From: Paraburkholderia ferrariae NBRC 106233
GTDB taxonomy: Bacteria; Pseudomonadota; Gammaproteobacteria; Burkholderiales; Burkholderiaceae
Direction: 5' to 3'
Assembly (NCBI RefSeq): GCF_000685035.1
Contig: NZ_BAYB01000003.1
Location: 55,708-119,707, forward strand
DNA: 64,000 bases
The notes beneath the pieces are model-generated. The model saw nothing but the letters and a program-made list of their open reading frames with translations, ran no database searches and was not told the origin of the DNA. Below are positions 1 to 8,893 of this stretch, in pieces (position 1 is the first letter of the stretch; every line of letters begins with the position of its first letter). A program made the position numbers and the translations under genes.

Positions 1-2
1 AC

Positions 3-122
3 CGTGACGCATTCGACAGGCGCATGCAACGCACGGATTACGACTATTTCACGAGTTCAGGGGCAGGGCTTAAGACCATAGCAGAGAACGACGTTGGCCT
101 GCCGTACGATCCTGTCGAGTAA
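3..122 (+). CDS. C-terminal end of an unidentified protein (partial)
   Basis: One frame is open from the window edge and stops with TAA at 120-122, giving about 39 residues that end in GLPYDPVE. The composition is ordinary for a soluble protein (acidic and aromatic residues, no low-complexity run), so it may be the tail of a gene lying mainly outside the window. It would converge with the LysR gene that follows. I do not recognise the family, and a chance open frame of this length cannot be excluded. Confidence 0.3.
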   Translation, partial: RDAFDRRMQRTDYDYFTSSGAGLKTIAENDVGLPYDPVE

Positions 123-339
123 GCTTGCGCGGCGGAGGAACCAGCGCCGTCGTACGGTGATGCCTGCGCCTCCTGAGTCTCATCCGGTCGGCCAGTTCAC
201 ATCGAGCGCGCATGGACGTTCCCGACTGATGCCGGCGATGCCAGCTATGGCACGACTGGCGAAAACCAATTGATCTGTGTGGCGTTTCCACGGCGAAGGA
301 GGTTCAGCGTCATCGTGCCTGGGCGCGGACGCTGCCGGT
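123..339. other. Gap without recognisable gene
   Basis: This stretch lies between the stop of the left-edge partial frame and the 3' end of the LysR gene. Short arginine-rich frames exist on the minus strand, but none resembles a known protein or has a convincing ribosome binding site. I saw no clear hairpin terminator. Confidence 0.5.
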
Positions 340-1236
340 CTATTCCCGAAACAGGGTTCCAATCGTTTCGCGCAACCAGACGCTAGCGGGGTCGCGCGAA
401 TATCGCTCGTGCCAGTGCTGCATGACACGATAGTTCGGAACCGTGAACGGTAACTCCATTACCTTGATGGGATTGCTTTCTGCAATTATGCGCGCGAATC
501 GTTCAGGGACGATAGCAAGACATTCGGTGCAGACGATATTCGAAACGACTCCCAGATAGTTTGGGATGCGCAGCCCTATTCTTCGCGTGATGTCGTGGCG
601 CTTCAACGTTTCTTCGACAATAACGTGGCCGGTTCCGTGAGTTGCGACTATCAGATGGGACTCGCCCTCGAATTCCTCCAGGGTAAGGCTCGTACCAGCG
701 AGGCGGCGATGCTCCCGATTGACAATACAAACGAATCGGTCGGTAAAGAGTTGCTGCTGATAGATACCAGGGTCCAGATTTGTAAGAAAGCCCATCGCGA
801 GGTCAATTTCGCCGGACTCCAACTGCCGCGCCGTGTGCTCTGAGGTGTAGCTCAGGTCAATCCGGATGTGAGGTGCGACGTCACCGAAGTGCTTCAGCAG
901 GCGCGGCATCATTACCCGCTGGCCAATGTCCGTCATGCAGAGGCTGAACATCCGGTCAGAGGTTTTGGGGTCAAATTCTGCCCGGTGATGCAACGTCGTC
1001 TTGAGGGCAGTCATGGCCTGGCGGATGGGACCCACGATTTCGTCGGCCAGGCGGGTCGGTTGCATGCCCTCGGACGTCCGGACAAACAACGGGTCACCGT
1101 AGTGCTTGCGGAACTTGGTCAGGATCATGCTGACGGCCGATTGACCGAGATCCAACTTCTCCGCCGCTCGCGAAATGCTGCCGGTCCTGTACACCTCATC
1201 AAAGACCATCAGGTTCTTCAAATCGAGATTGTCCAT
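340..1236 (-). CDS. LysR-type transcriptional regulator, NahR-like
   Basis: This 298-residue protein has the full LysR layout: an N-terminal winged helix-turn-helix (about residues 5-65, with SISRAAEKLDLGQSAVS as the recognition part) and a C-terminal substrate-binding domain with the NahR/LinR look (CMTDIGQRVMMPRLL, GEIDLAMGFL). Such proteins activate aromatic-degradation operons in response to an aromatic acid or intermediate. The start at 1236 is preferred over an upstream ATG at 1254 because GAGG lies just before it. It is divergent from the 3-hydroxybenzoate/gentisate genes, the usual arrangement for a regulator of the adjacent operon. The inducer cannot be read from the sequence. Confidence 0.93.
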   Translation of the reverse strand: MDNLDLKNLMVFDEVYRTGSISRAAEKLDLGQSAVSMILTKFRKHYGDPLFVRTSEGMQPTRLADEIVGPIRQAMTALKTTLHHRAEFDPKTSDRMFSLCMTDIGQRVMMPRLLKHFGDVAPHIRIDLSYTSEHTARQLESGEIDLAMGFLTNLDPGIYQQQLFTDRFVCIVNREHRRLAGTSLTLEEFEGESHLIVATHGTGHVIVEETLKRHDITRRIGLRIPNYLGVVSNIVCTECLAIVPERFARIIAESNPIKVMELPFTVPNYRVMQHWHERYSRDPASVWLRETIGTLFRE

Positions 1237-1268
1237 CCTCACCACCTCTATCAATTTTTTTGATTATT

Positions 1269-1288
1269 CATATCAATTGTTACATATG
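1269..1288. promoter_or_regulatory. Candidate LysR operator in the divergent promoter region
   Basis: The interrupted dyad CATATCAATTGTTACATATG lies in the 168-bp gap between the LysR start and the hydroxylase start. It has CATAT/ATATG arms around a CAATTG core and contains T-N11-A spacing as expected for LysR-type operators. The surrounding DNA is AT-rich compared with the genes. Binding is inferred from position and symmetry only. Confidence 0.45.
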
Positions 1289-1404
1289 GATTGAGGCAAT
1301 GCGAGTCCCTACAATCGATTCAAATTTGACGTAGGTCACCGCCATGGGCTTCTCCCGGCGGGCCGAACGCCATCGTGAACTTGCAGATGAATCGGAGGAG
1401 ACGC

Positions 1405-2637
1405 ATGATTTCAGGCCAGCAACAACCCCTGCCCATCCTTATCGCGGGCGGCGGCATCGGCGGGTTCGCCGCAGCACTCGCGTTAAGCCAGGCAGGCTTC
1501 AAAGTCCGCCTTCTGGAGCGGGCTCAGGAAATCAAGGAGATTGGCGCCGGGATTCAGATCGGCCCGAACGCGTTTCACGTGTTCGAACGCCTTGGCATCA
1601 CCGACGCTGTCCGTGCGAAAGCCGCGATGCCGCAAAGGCTCGTGATGATGGACGGAATTTCCGGCGAGCAGGTTGTATCCATTCCGCTCGATGATCAGTT
1701 CATCAATCGATTCACCTACCCATACGCGCTGATTCATCGGGCCGACCTTCATCGGATTCTGTTCGATGCCTGCCTGCAGTCGAATCTGATCGAACTCTCG
1801 ACGAACGTGAAGGTCAATGGATTCACTGACCACGGGGACAGTGTTGTCCTTGACACGACGGACGGAGAGGTACGCGGACGTGCCCTGATCGGTGCCGACG
1901 GGCTTTGGTCTACGGTGCGCGCCCAGATCGTCGGGGACGGTGCGCCGCGTGTCTCGGGCCACATTGCCTACCGTGCAGTCCTTCCTGTCGGCGAGGTCCC
2001 TGAAGAGCTTCGTTCAAACACGATGACCCTTTGGGCTGGCGCGAAGACCCACCTCGTTCACTACCCTTTGCGCGGCGGTGAACTGTTTAACCTCGTCGCT
2101 GTTTTTCACAGTGACCGCTATGTGGAAGGCTGGGATGCCGTCGGCGACGCCCAAGAGTTGCATCTTCGTTTCCGGGATGCTGTGCCGGCGGTCAAAACCC
2201 TACTCGAGAAGATCGAAACGTGGCGTATGTGGGTTCTGTGTGACCGTGACCCTGTCAAGAACTGGTCAAAGGGCAACGTAACCCTCCTCGGCGATGCTGC
2301 GCATCCGATGTTGCAGTACATGGCTCAAGGCGCCTGTATGGCCATGGAAGACGCGGTGGTTCTCGCCGAAGAAATCGCTCACGCCGATGATGATCTGACC
2401 GCTGCTTTCGAGCGCTTTCAGGAACGTCGATATCTGCGCACGGGCAAAGTCCAGATGAGTGCCCGCCTGTATGGAGAGTTTTATCACGCTAACGGAGTGA
2501 ATCGCGAGCTGCGTAATCAGTTCCTCCAGGCACGAACGCTTGAGCAGACATTGGACGGAATGGCATGGCTTTACGACGCGAACGCGATTCGACCTTCTTC
2601 CGCGCGGCTGGGCGAAAAGTCCGAACTAGCGCTCTGA
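1405..2637 (+). CDS. FAD-dependent 3-hydroxybenzoate 6-hydroxylase
   Basis: This 410-residue single-component flavoprotein monooxygenase should convert 3-hydroxybenzoate to gentisate using NADH and O2. Visible motifs are the N-terminal dinucleotide fold GGGIGG, the mid-protein DG motif (ALIGADGLWSTVR) and the C-terminal FAD-binding GD motif (GDAAHPMLQYMAQGACMAMEDA region), whose MLQYMAQGA wording is typical of 3-hydroxybenzoate 6-hydroxylases. The start at 1405 follows CGGAGGAGA; an in-frame ATG 30 bases upstream lacks such a site. It is the first gene of the series opposite LysR, and gentisate dioxygenase two genes downstream supports this product. Salicylate 1- or 5-hydroxylases are the main alternatives. 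Confidence 0.88.
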   Translation: MISGQQQPLPILIAGGGIGGFAAALALSQAGFKVRLLERAQEIKEIGAGIQIGPNAFHVFERLGITDAVRAKAAMPQRLVMMDGISGEQVVSIPLDDQFINRFTYPYALIHRADLHRILFDACLQSNLIELSTNVKVNGFTDHGDSVVLDTTDGEVRGRALIGADGLWSTVRAQIVGDGAPRVSGHIAYRAVLPVGEVPEELRSNTMTLWAGAKTHLVHYPLRGGELFNLVAVFHSDRYVEGWDAVGDAQELHLRFRDAVPAVKTLLEKIETWRMWVLCDRDPVKNWSKGNVTLLGDAAHPMLQYMAQGACMAMEDAVVLAEEIAHADDDLTAAFERFQERRYLRTGKVQMSARLYGEFYHANGVNRELRNQFLQARTLEQTLDGMAWLYDANAIRPSSARLGEKSELAL

Positions 2638-2698
2638 GGCAGATTCCACGCCGCACGATACCGGACTCTACGTCTCCTGATACCAGCTGGAACCTAAC

Positions 2699-3568
2699 AT
2701 GAAAATCTGTCGATTCAACGAAAACCGACTCGGTGTCGTCGAGGGCAACATCGTTCGCGATGTGACCGAGGCTCTCGAACTTCTGCCCCCGGCCGCGTAC
2801 CCGTTTCCCCGTCACGATGTGCTGATTGCCCATATCGAGCAGATTCGCCGTCTGGCTGCCGAACTCGCGCCGCAGGCGCAGTCGATTCCTCTGTCGGATG
2901 TACGACTGCTGAGCCCGGTCGCAAACCCGGGCAAAATCGTCGCCGCTCCGGTGAATTACCAGAAGCATCTCAAAGAAGTGCTGGGCGACCCGAATCTGCA
3001 TCACGACAATCAAATCAACCAGATTCAACGCGCCGGCCTCTTTCTGAAGGCGACCAGCTCGCTCGTCGGTCCCTCCGAGGGGGTGGCGCTTCGCAAGCTG
3101 GACCGTCGAAACGACCATGAAGTGGAACTGGCGGTCGTGATTGGGAAGACGGCGGCAAATGTCTCCAGGGAGGACGCGCTCCAGTATGTGGCGGGATATT
3201 GCATCGGTCTGGACATCACCATTCGCGGACCCGAAGAGCGTAGCTTCCGGAAGTCCCCCGACTCGTACACGGTGCTTGGGCCCTGGCTGGTGACGAGCGA
3301 CGAACTTCCCGACGCAGGTAACCTGGATTTCTCGATTTCCGTGAATGGCGAAACCCGCCAGAAGTCGAATACAAACGAACTCATTCTCGGTGTGCGGGAA
3401 CTGATTGAGTTCGCGTCCTCCTTCTACACCCTGCAGCCGGGAGACGTGATCATCACCGGTACCCCCGAAGGGGTCGCTTCGATTCAACCGGGCGACACCA
3501 TGTTCGCCGAAATCGATCGCATTGGTTCAATGACGGTGGCGGTGCGTAGCAACGACATCGGGGCTTAA
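2699..3568 (+). CDS. Fumarylacetoacetate hydrolase family; probable maleylpyruvate or fumarylpyruvate hydrolase
   Basis: This 289-residue protein has the FAH fold: a family N-terminal domain, then the metal-binding core with the acidic pair in HEVELAVVIG, GYCIGLDIT, LGPWLVT and the closing VIITGTPEGV and IQPGD segments. In the gentisate pathway such enzymes hydrolyse the C-C bond of fumarylpyruvate, or of maleylpyruvate directly. The gene lies between the hydroxylase and gentisate dioxygenase genes, ending 3 bases before the latter's ATG. No glutathione-dependent maleylpyruvate isomerase is present in the window, and the length is nearer to HbzF-type maleylpyruvate hydrolases than to the shorter NagK type. 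Direct maleylpyruvate hydrolysis is therefore favoured, by inference. Confidence 0.85.
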   Translation: MKICRFNENRLGVVEGNIVRDVTEALELLPPAAYPFPRHDVLIAHIEQIRRLAAELAPQAQSIPLSDVRLLSPVANPGKIVAAPVNYQKHLKEVLGDPNLHHDNQINQIQRAGLFLKATSSLVGPSEGVALRKLDRRNDHEVELAVVIGKTAANVSREDALQYVAGYCIGLDITIRGPEERSFRKSPDSYTVLGPWLVTSDELPDAGNLDFSISVNGETRQKSNTNELILGVRELIEFASSFYTLQPGDVIITGTPEGVASIQPGDTMFAEIDRIGSMTVAVRSNDIGA

Positions 3569-3571
3569 GCC

Positions 3572-4633
3572 ATGGAGACGTCCTGCGAAAATTCATCGGT
3601 GAGCGGAGAGAGCCCGGAGCGGCTCGCGTTGTATGACCGTCTCGACAAGGTCGACTCGGCTCCCCTCTGGGCCGTCATGTCGCAGCTCGTGACACCGGAA
3701 CCGCGACCGCGCTGTGTGCCGCACAAGTGGGACTATGCCGCGATGCGCAAACTCCTGCTCGAGGCAGGGGAGCTGATCACCGCGAAGGAGGCAGAGCGCC
3801 GGGTACTTGTGCTCGAGAATCCAGGCATCCGCGGGATGTCCCAGATAACGCAGAGTCTCTACGCCGGGCTCCAGCTGATTTTGCCGGGCGAGATCGCGCC
3901 GAGCCATCGGCATGCTGCCTCGGCGTTGCGTCTGGTAATCGAAGGAACCGGAGGCTACACGTCCGTCAGCGGTGAACGGATTCCGATGGCGCCCGGCGAT
4001 TTCATCCTGACGCCGTCGTGGACCTTTCATGACCACGGCAACGTGGGCGATGACCCCGTCATCTGGCTCGATGGCCTCGACGTTCCAATCGTCAACCTCT
4101 TCGACGCGAGCTTCGCGGAGGCTTATCCGTCCGGTGACGTGCAGAAAGTCGAACGTACTGCCGGCGATGCGGTTGCGCGTTACGGGATGAACCTGCTTCC
4201 AGTCGAGTATGTCCCGACCGGGAACTCTTCACCTGTTTTTCACTATCAGTATTCACGGGTTAAAGAGGCGCTTGGCCAGGTTGCTCTTGGTGGGGCAATC
4301 GACGCTTGCCACGGCTTCAAGCTTCAATATACGAATCCGACGACCGGCGGCTATCCAATGCCAACGATGGGGGCATTCATCCAAACGCTGCCTTCGGGCT
4401 TCATCGGTCGGGCATATCGCTCAACTGATGCGAGCGTCTACTGCGTCCGCGAAGGACAGGGTAGCACCTCGATCAACGGCGAGGTTATCGAGTGGAGTGA
4501 GGGCGACGTGTTCGTCGTCCCTTCCTGGAGCATCACTTCGCATCGGACAACCGGAAAATCCGTCCTGTTCAGCTTCTCGGATCGCCCAGCCCAGAAAGCA
4601 CTCGGGTTTTGGCGGGAGATAAGGTACGACTAA
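3572..4633 (+). CDS. Gentisate 1,2-dioxygenase
   Basis: This 353-residue bicupin protein should open gentisate between C1 and C2 to maleylpyruvate using Fe(II) and O2. The N-terminal cupin carries the expected iron ligands: H112 and H114 in SHRHAASALR and H153 in TFHDHG, a 39-residue spacing typical of the family. The second cupin (about 245-350) has GEVIEWSEGDVFVVPSW. The start sits 3 bases after the preceding stop, so translation is probably coupled. Salicylate or 1-hydroxy-2-naphthoate dioxygenases are relatives, but the upstream 3-hydroxybenzoate 6-hydroxylase makes gentisate the likely substrate. Confidence 0.92.
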   Translation: METSCENSSVSGESPERLALYDRLDKVDSAPLWAVMSQLVTPEPRPRCVPHKWDYAAMRKLLLEAGELITAKEAERRVLVLENPGIRGMSQITQSLYAGLQLILPGEIAPSHRHAASALRLVIEGTGGYTSVSGERIPMAPGDFILTPSWTFHDHGNVGDDPVIWLDGLDVPIVNLFDASFAEAYPSGDVQKVERTAGDAVARYGMNLLPVEYVPTGNSSPVFHYQYSRVKEALGQVALGGAIDACHGFKLQYTNPTTGGYPMPTMGAFIQTLPSGFIGRAYRSTDASVYCVREGQGSTSINGEVIEWSEGDVFVVPSWSITSHRTTGKSVLFSFSDRPAQKALGFWREIRYD

Positions 4634-4792
4634 TTGATGTCTGCCGCGCCCGGGTAGCGGGTGCCTCCAGGCATGTCGGCGCTGGATCGACTGAAGCGAC
4701 TGTGTCGTGCCTGTCGAGGTGATGCGAGTCGCACGGCGGGGCGTTCGCGTTCAGACATCGCTAAACCAAGCTGAAAAATGTTGGAGACAAGC

Positions 4793-5301
4793 ATGGATGC
4801 AAATCGAGGAGTCGTCTATATGCGTCGTTGACCGAGCAGATTGTCGAACTGCTCGGGACGCCGGAGGTCGACTGCGCGATTGACTGCGTCGGTTTCGAAG
4901 CTCGAGGCCACGGGCACACGGGCTCGCGCTCGGAAGCGCCCGCCGCCGTGCTCAATTCCTTGATGGAGATCACCCGTGCTGCCGGTTCTATCGGTATCCC
5001 CGGTCTCTATGTGACCGACGACCCGGGCGCGACCGGCCAGGCTGCGCGTGCGGGCAGCCTGTCACTGCGGCTCGGGCTTGGCTGGGCAAAATCGCACAGC
5101 TTTTTCACCGGCCAGACCCCGGTCACGAAGTACCAACGTAATCTCATGCAGGCCATCCTTTGGGACCGAATCAAGATTGCCGATCTCGTCAATGTGACCG
5201 TGATCTCGCTCGATGATGCGCCGAGCGCCTACGCTGAGTTTGATTCCGGCGTTCCGAAGAAATTTGTAATTGACCCGCACGACATCCTGGTGAGCCAGTA
5301 G
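4793..5301 (+). pseudogene. Glutathione-independent formaldehyde dehydrogenase, internally deleted
   Basis: The first codons after GGAGACAAGC read MDANRGVVYMRR then TGA, and NRGVVY is the usual beginning of zinc-dependent formaldehyde dehydrogenases (about 398 residues). Immediately beyond, in another frame, the sequence resumes with EQIVELLGTPEVDCAIDCVGFEARGHG and continues to a natural C-terminus (FVIDPHDIL). Roughly residues 12-240 are missing, including the catalytic zinc site and the nucleotide-binding start, and the junction shifts the frame. The C-terminal part (157 codons from a TTG at 4828) is open but cannot be active alone. It sits just before the demethylase genes, where a formaldehyde-detoxifying enzyme would make sense. 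Confidence 0.85.
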
Positions 5302-5361
5302 GGCGGAGTCTGGCAGTTTGATAGCTCGAATGAAGAGCGATAGTAAGTGAGGAGACGAAGT

Positions 5362-6438
5362 ATGTTCCCGATGAACGCATGGTATGTGGCAGGCTGGGAC
5401 CACGAAATTGGACGCCAGCTCACGTCCAGGAAGGTATGCGGCATCCCGATTGTGGTCTACCGGAAGGTGGACGGCTCAGCAGCGGCGCTCGAGGATGCCT
5501 GCTGGCATCGCTTGCTGCCCCTTTCCCTTGGCACGCTGAACGGCGACGATGTCGTGTGCGGTTACCACGGGCTCGTTTTCGCACCGGACGGCCGATGCGT
5601 GCAAATGCCGTCGCAGGAAACGCTCAATCCTTCGGCGTGCGTGCGGTCATTTCCCGTTGTCGAGCGTCATCGCTTTGTATGGGTGTGGATGGGCGACCCG
5701 TTGGAGGCCGATGAGACGCTCATCCCGGATCTCTTTCAGAACGATAGCGTGGAATGGGCGGGAGACGGCGGCACGACTCACCTGCAGTGCGACTATCGCT
5801 TGCTCATCGACAATCTCATGGACCTCACCCATGAGACCTTCGTGCACCACAGCAGTATAGGCAATCGTGCGGTAGCCGAGGCGCCGTTTACCGTCTCGCG
5901 CACTGAAAAGACCGTGGACGTGACGCGGTGGATGGTGAATATCGAACCGCCGCCCTTCTTCAAGAAGCATCTGGGCAAGGAGGGGCTGGTCGACCGGTGG
6001 CAACACATCACCTTCCACGCACCGAGCACCGTCACGATTGACGTCGGCGTCGCACTTACCGGCACCGGCGCTCCGGAAGGCGATCGCAGCCAGGGCATTA
6101 CGGGCTTCGTGATTCACGTGAGTACGCCGGAAACCGAGACGTCCTGTATTTACTACTGGGCGATCGTGCGCAATTACAAGCTTGCCAGCCAGCGCCTGAC
6201 AACAGAATGGCGGGAGGCAGTCCGCTCGATTTTTGCCGAGGACAAAGCGATTCTGGAAGCGCAGCAGGCAGCTGTCTCGCGCTATCCCGACCGCGAGTTT
6301 TATCCGCTCAACATTGACGGTGGCGCAATCCTGGCTCGTCGGTACATCGATCAGATGGTTGAGCGTGAGCGCGGTGGTTGTGCCGGAAAGAGTCCGGTGA
6401 TTCCGATTGTCTCTGTCGGCACGCACGCGAAGGGGTAA
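5362..6438 (+). CDS. Rieske oxygenase, VanA-like aromatic O-demethylase oxygenase component
   Basis: This 358-residue protein begins FPMNAWYVAGW, as vanillate O-demethylase oxygenases do. The Rieske [2Fe-2S] ligands are C47, H49, C66 and H69 (CWH, 16 residues, CGYH). The catalytic mononuclear iron motif D-x2-H-x4-H appears in NLMDLTHETFVHH. Such enzymes remove methyl groups from methoxybenzoates, releasing formaldehyde. The start at 5362 follows GAGGAGACGAAG. The reductase gene starts 5 bases after the stop. Since downstream steps need 3-hydroxybenzoate, a 3-methoxybenzoate-type substrate is more likely than vanillate, which would give protocatechuate. That substrate is inferred from context. 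Confidence 0.88.
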   Translation: MFPMNAWYVAGWDHEIGRQLTSRKVCGIPIVVYRKVDGSAAALEDACWHRLLPLSLGTLNGDDVVCGYHGLVFAPDGRCVQMPSQETLNPSACVRSFPVVERHRFVWVWMGDPLEADETLIPDLFQNDSVEWAGDGGTTHLQCDYRLLIDNLMDLTHETFVHHSSIGNRAVAEAPFTVSRTEKTVDVTRWMVNIEPPPFFKKHLGKEGLVDRWQHITFHAPSTVTIDVGVALTGTGAPEGDRSQGITGFVIHVSTPETETSCIYYWAIVRNYKLASQRLTTEWREAVRSIFAEDKAILEAQQAAVSRYPDREFYPLNIDGGAILARRYIDQMVERERGGCAGKSPVIPIVSVGTHAKG

Positions 6439-6443
6439 GCAAC

Positions 6444-7397
6444 ATGAAATTTGGACAGAGCGTGCGTATCGGCCGAATCGAAAACGTCTGCGAGGACGTG
6501 CGGCTCTTCGAACTGGATTTTGGCGGGCCGTTCACATTCCAGCCGGGCAGTCACATTGATGTCCGTTGCCGTGTCGGCGAGGGCATTCAGTCACGGTCGT
6601 ATTCCCTCATTGGGCTGGCGAACGGAGGAAGCAAAGGGCTTATCGCCGTCCGTCGGGTCGAGCCGTCGCGAGGCGGGTCGGCCTTCATGTGGCGTCTCTC
6701 TGAAGGAGACGAGCTTGAGATCGACGGACCACACAATGCATTTCCGCTTTCTGCTCACGTTGTACCCCGCGTCTTCGTCGCCGGTGGCATTGGCATAACG
6801 CCTATCGTAGGGATGGTAGAAGCATCTCTCGCGGCAGGATCCAGATTCCGGCTGGTCTATGCGGGGAGAGACCGCGCCTCGATGCCATTTCTCGACCGCA
6901 TCGAGGAGCGGTTGGGCGGTGCGCTGGAAGTCTACGATGCCAGCAAAGGTGACATCGTATCGTTCGACCAACTGCTCAATGACCTGGACCCGAGTGCCGA
7001 GATGTATGTTTGCGGCCCTATTGGCATGTTGACAGCGGCCCGCCATTCCTGGGAGAGCAGTACCCGCAGGCGCGGCGACTTGAGATTCGAATCGTTTGCC
7101 AATGGTGGTGCATATCCGAACCGGTCATTCACACTCAAGGTTCCCCGCCTCGGTCTCGAGGTGAATATCGGGGCGGACGAGACTGTACTTGATGCACTCG
7201 AAGCCGCCGGCGCGGATCCGCTTTTCAATTGCAGGAAGGGTGAGTGTGGACTTTGTGCGATAGCGGTCCTTGGCTATTCGGGGGAACTCGACCACCGGGA
7301 CGTCTTCTTCAGTGACGAGCAAAAGAAAGAAGGCGAGAAACTCTGCGCGTGCGTCTCGCGTATCTGCGGAGAAAGCCTCACGATTGACCTTCCCTGA
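6444..7397 (+). CDS. VanB-like oxygenase reductase (flavin, NAD, [2Fe-2S])
   Basis: This 317-residue phthalate-dioxygenase-reductase-type protein passes electrons from NAD(P)H to the Rieske component upstream. In order: a flavin-binding barrel with RSYSLIG (about 52-58), a nucleotide-binding domain with GGIGITPI (about 113-120) and the CGP motif (YVCGPIG), and a C-terminal plant-type ferredoxin with C-x4-C-x2-C in CRKGECGLC and a fourth cysteine in LCACVSR. It starts 5 bases after the oxygenase stop, so the two are surely co-translated as a two-component system. Confidence 0.93.
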   Translation: MKFGQSVRIGRIENVCEDVRLFELDFGGPFTFQPGSHIDVRCRVGEGIQSRSYSLIGLANGGSKGLIAVRRVEPSRGGSAFMWRLSEGDELEIDGPHNAFPLSAHVVPRVFVAGGIGITPIVGMVEASLAAGSRFRLVYAGRDRASMPFLDRIEERLGGALEVYDASKGDIVSFDQLLNDLDPSAEMYVCGPIGMLTAARHSWESSTRRRGDLRFESFANGGAYPNRSFTLKVPRLGLEVNIGADETVLDALEAAGADPLFNCRKGECGLCAIAVLGYSGELDHRDVFFSDEQKKEGEKLCACVSRICGESLTIDLP

Positions 7398-7490
7398 TTC
7401 CGTGTGGCGTGCCCCTGGACAGGCGCGCCATACGCTCTCGCCATGCAATCCCAACAATAAGCGGCTATTTGACCGCAATGGAGACAACAC

Positions 7491-8807
7491 ATGAGCACCC
7501 CCTCGGCCTCGTTGCAGGTCCATGAGGTCATCGACAATCGTCCGTTGAGCCGGCTTCAATTCTACGCAATCGCCCTGTGCATGCTGACCGCCGTTATTGA
7601 TGGCTTCGACACGCAGGTCATCGGTATGCTTGCACCGGTGATTTCCCATAGTCTCGCAGTGCCTGTCAAACAGTTCGGTCCCGTTTTCAGCGCCGGACTG
7701 GTTGGGATGCTTGTCGGTGCGCTGACACTCGGACCACTCGCTGACCGATATGGACGTAGGACCATGATCGTTCTCTCGTCTGCGATCTTCGGTGCGCTTT
7801 CATTCGCTACTGCGTATGCCCAAACGTACGACCAACTCCTTGTTTTGCGCTTCGTAACGGGAATCGGGCTCGGTGGTGCTCTCCCCAACGCCATCTCACT
7901 CGCGTCGGAATATGCACCGAGGCGCCATAGTCGAACGGTTGTTTCGACGCTGATGTGCGGGATGCCGTTGGGTGCAGTGCTTGGCGGGATTATCAGTGCA
8001 ACGCTGATTCCGATACATGGCTGGCAGTCGGTTTTTCTTGTCGGCGGTGCGCTGCCTCTCGTTGTTGCGCTCCTGTCGGTTTTGCTCATGCCGGAATCTC
8101 CCCGGTTTCTGGTTTTGCGAGGGGGGAAGCAAAGGCAACTGGGTGAGATCGTACGAAGAATCGCTCCGGACATCGACCCTGAAACGGTGCGTTACACGCC
8201 CACTGAGGAGGCAATCCGCGTTCCGTTACGGGACTTGTTCGCGCGAGGACATGCCGCCCAGACGTTCCTTCTTTGGGTTCCATACTTCATGAACCTGGTC
8301 GTGCTGTATTTCATCGTGAGCTGGATGCCTGCAGTTTTGGCCGATGCTCAGCATTCGGTTTCGGCGGGCATCCGGGCCGTTGCGCTTTTCAGTCTTGGCG
8401 GCGTTGCTGGCTGTCTGCTCCAGGGCCCCGCAATGAACCGCTTCGGTATGCGCAAGGTGCTCATTACCGAGCTGGTCGTCTACACAGTACTGGCCGCCGT
8501 TCTTGCCAACTTCGCGAGCAGCGTCGATGTCGTGGTGGTGGTCAGCGTACTGATGGGTGTTGCAACGCAAGGTGTACAGGCAGGGTTGAATGCTCTGGCC
8601 GCGGAGATCTATCCCATCCATATGCGTGCGACAGGAGTTGGATGTGCTGTCGGCATTGGACGAGTCGGTTCGATTTCTGGGCCACTTGTGGGCGGGCTGC
8701 TGCTTCAGATGCACTGGAGTGTCAGCGAAGTATTTCTCGCCGGCATCGTGCCGGCAGTCATCGCCACCGCTGCAATCGCACTGAACAAGAGTACGGGTAA
8801 AGGCTAA
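7491..8807 (+). CDS. Major facilitator transporter, aromatic acid:H+ symporter type
   Basis: This 438-residue inner-membrane protein has about 12 hydrophobic segments. The DGFDTQ motif in the first membrane segment and LADRYGRR between segments 2 and 3 are the signatures of the AAHS family (PcaK, VanK, BenK, MhbT), which bring benzoates into the cell with protons. PESPRFL marks the start of the central loop. The start at 7491 is preceded by GGAGACAACAC. Placed after the demethylase pair and before a porin, it probably imports the 3-hydroxy- or methoxybenzoate substrate. Confidence 0.9.
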   Translation: MSTPSASLQVHEVIDNRPLSRLQFYAIALCMLTAVIDGFDTQVIGMLAPVISHSLAVPVKQFGPVFSAGLVGMLVGALTLGPLADRYGRRTMIVLSSAIFGALSFATAYAQTYDQLLVLRFVTGIGLGGALPNAISLASEYAPRRHSRTVVSTLMCGMPLGAVLGGIISATLIPIHGWQSVFLVGGALPLVVALLSVLLMPESPRFLVLRGGKQRQLGEIVRRIAPDIDPETVRYTPTEEAIRVPLRDLFARGHAAQTFLLWVPYFMNLVVLYFIVSWMPAVLADAQHSVSAGIRAVALFSLGGVAGCLLQGPAMNRFGMRKVLITELVVYTVLAAVLANFASSVDVVVVVSVLMGVATQGVQAGLNALAAEIYPIHMRATGVGCAVGIGRVGSISGPLVGGLLLQMHWSVSEVFLAGIVPAVIATAAIALNKSTGKG

Positions 8808-8893
8808 CAATCATTGTTCCTGCAGGAGGACAGGAGAGAAGTCACGCCTCGAAATTTTCTGAAACCTTAAATATTATAAAATTAGGAGATCTG

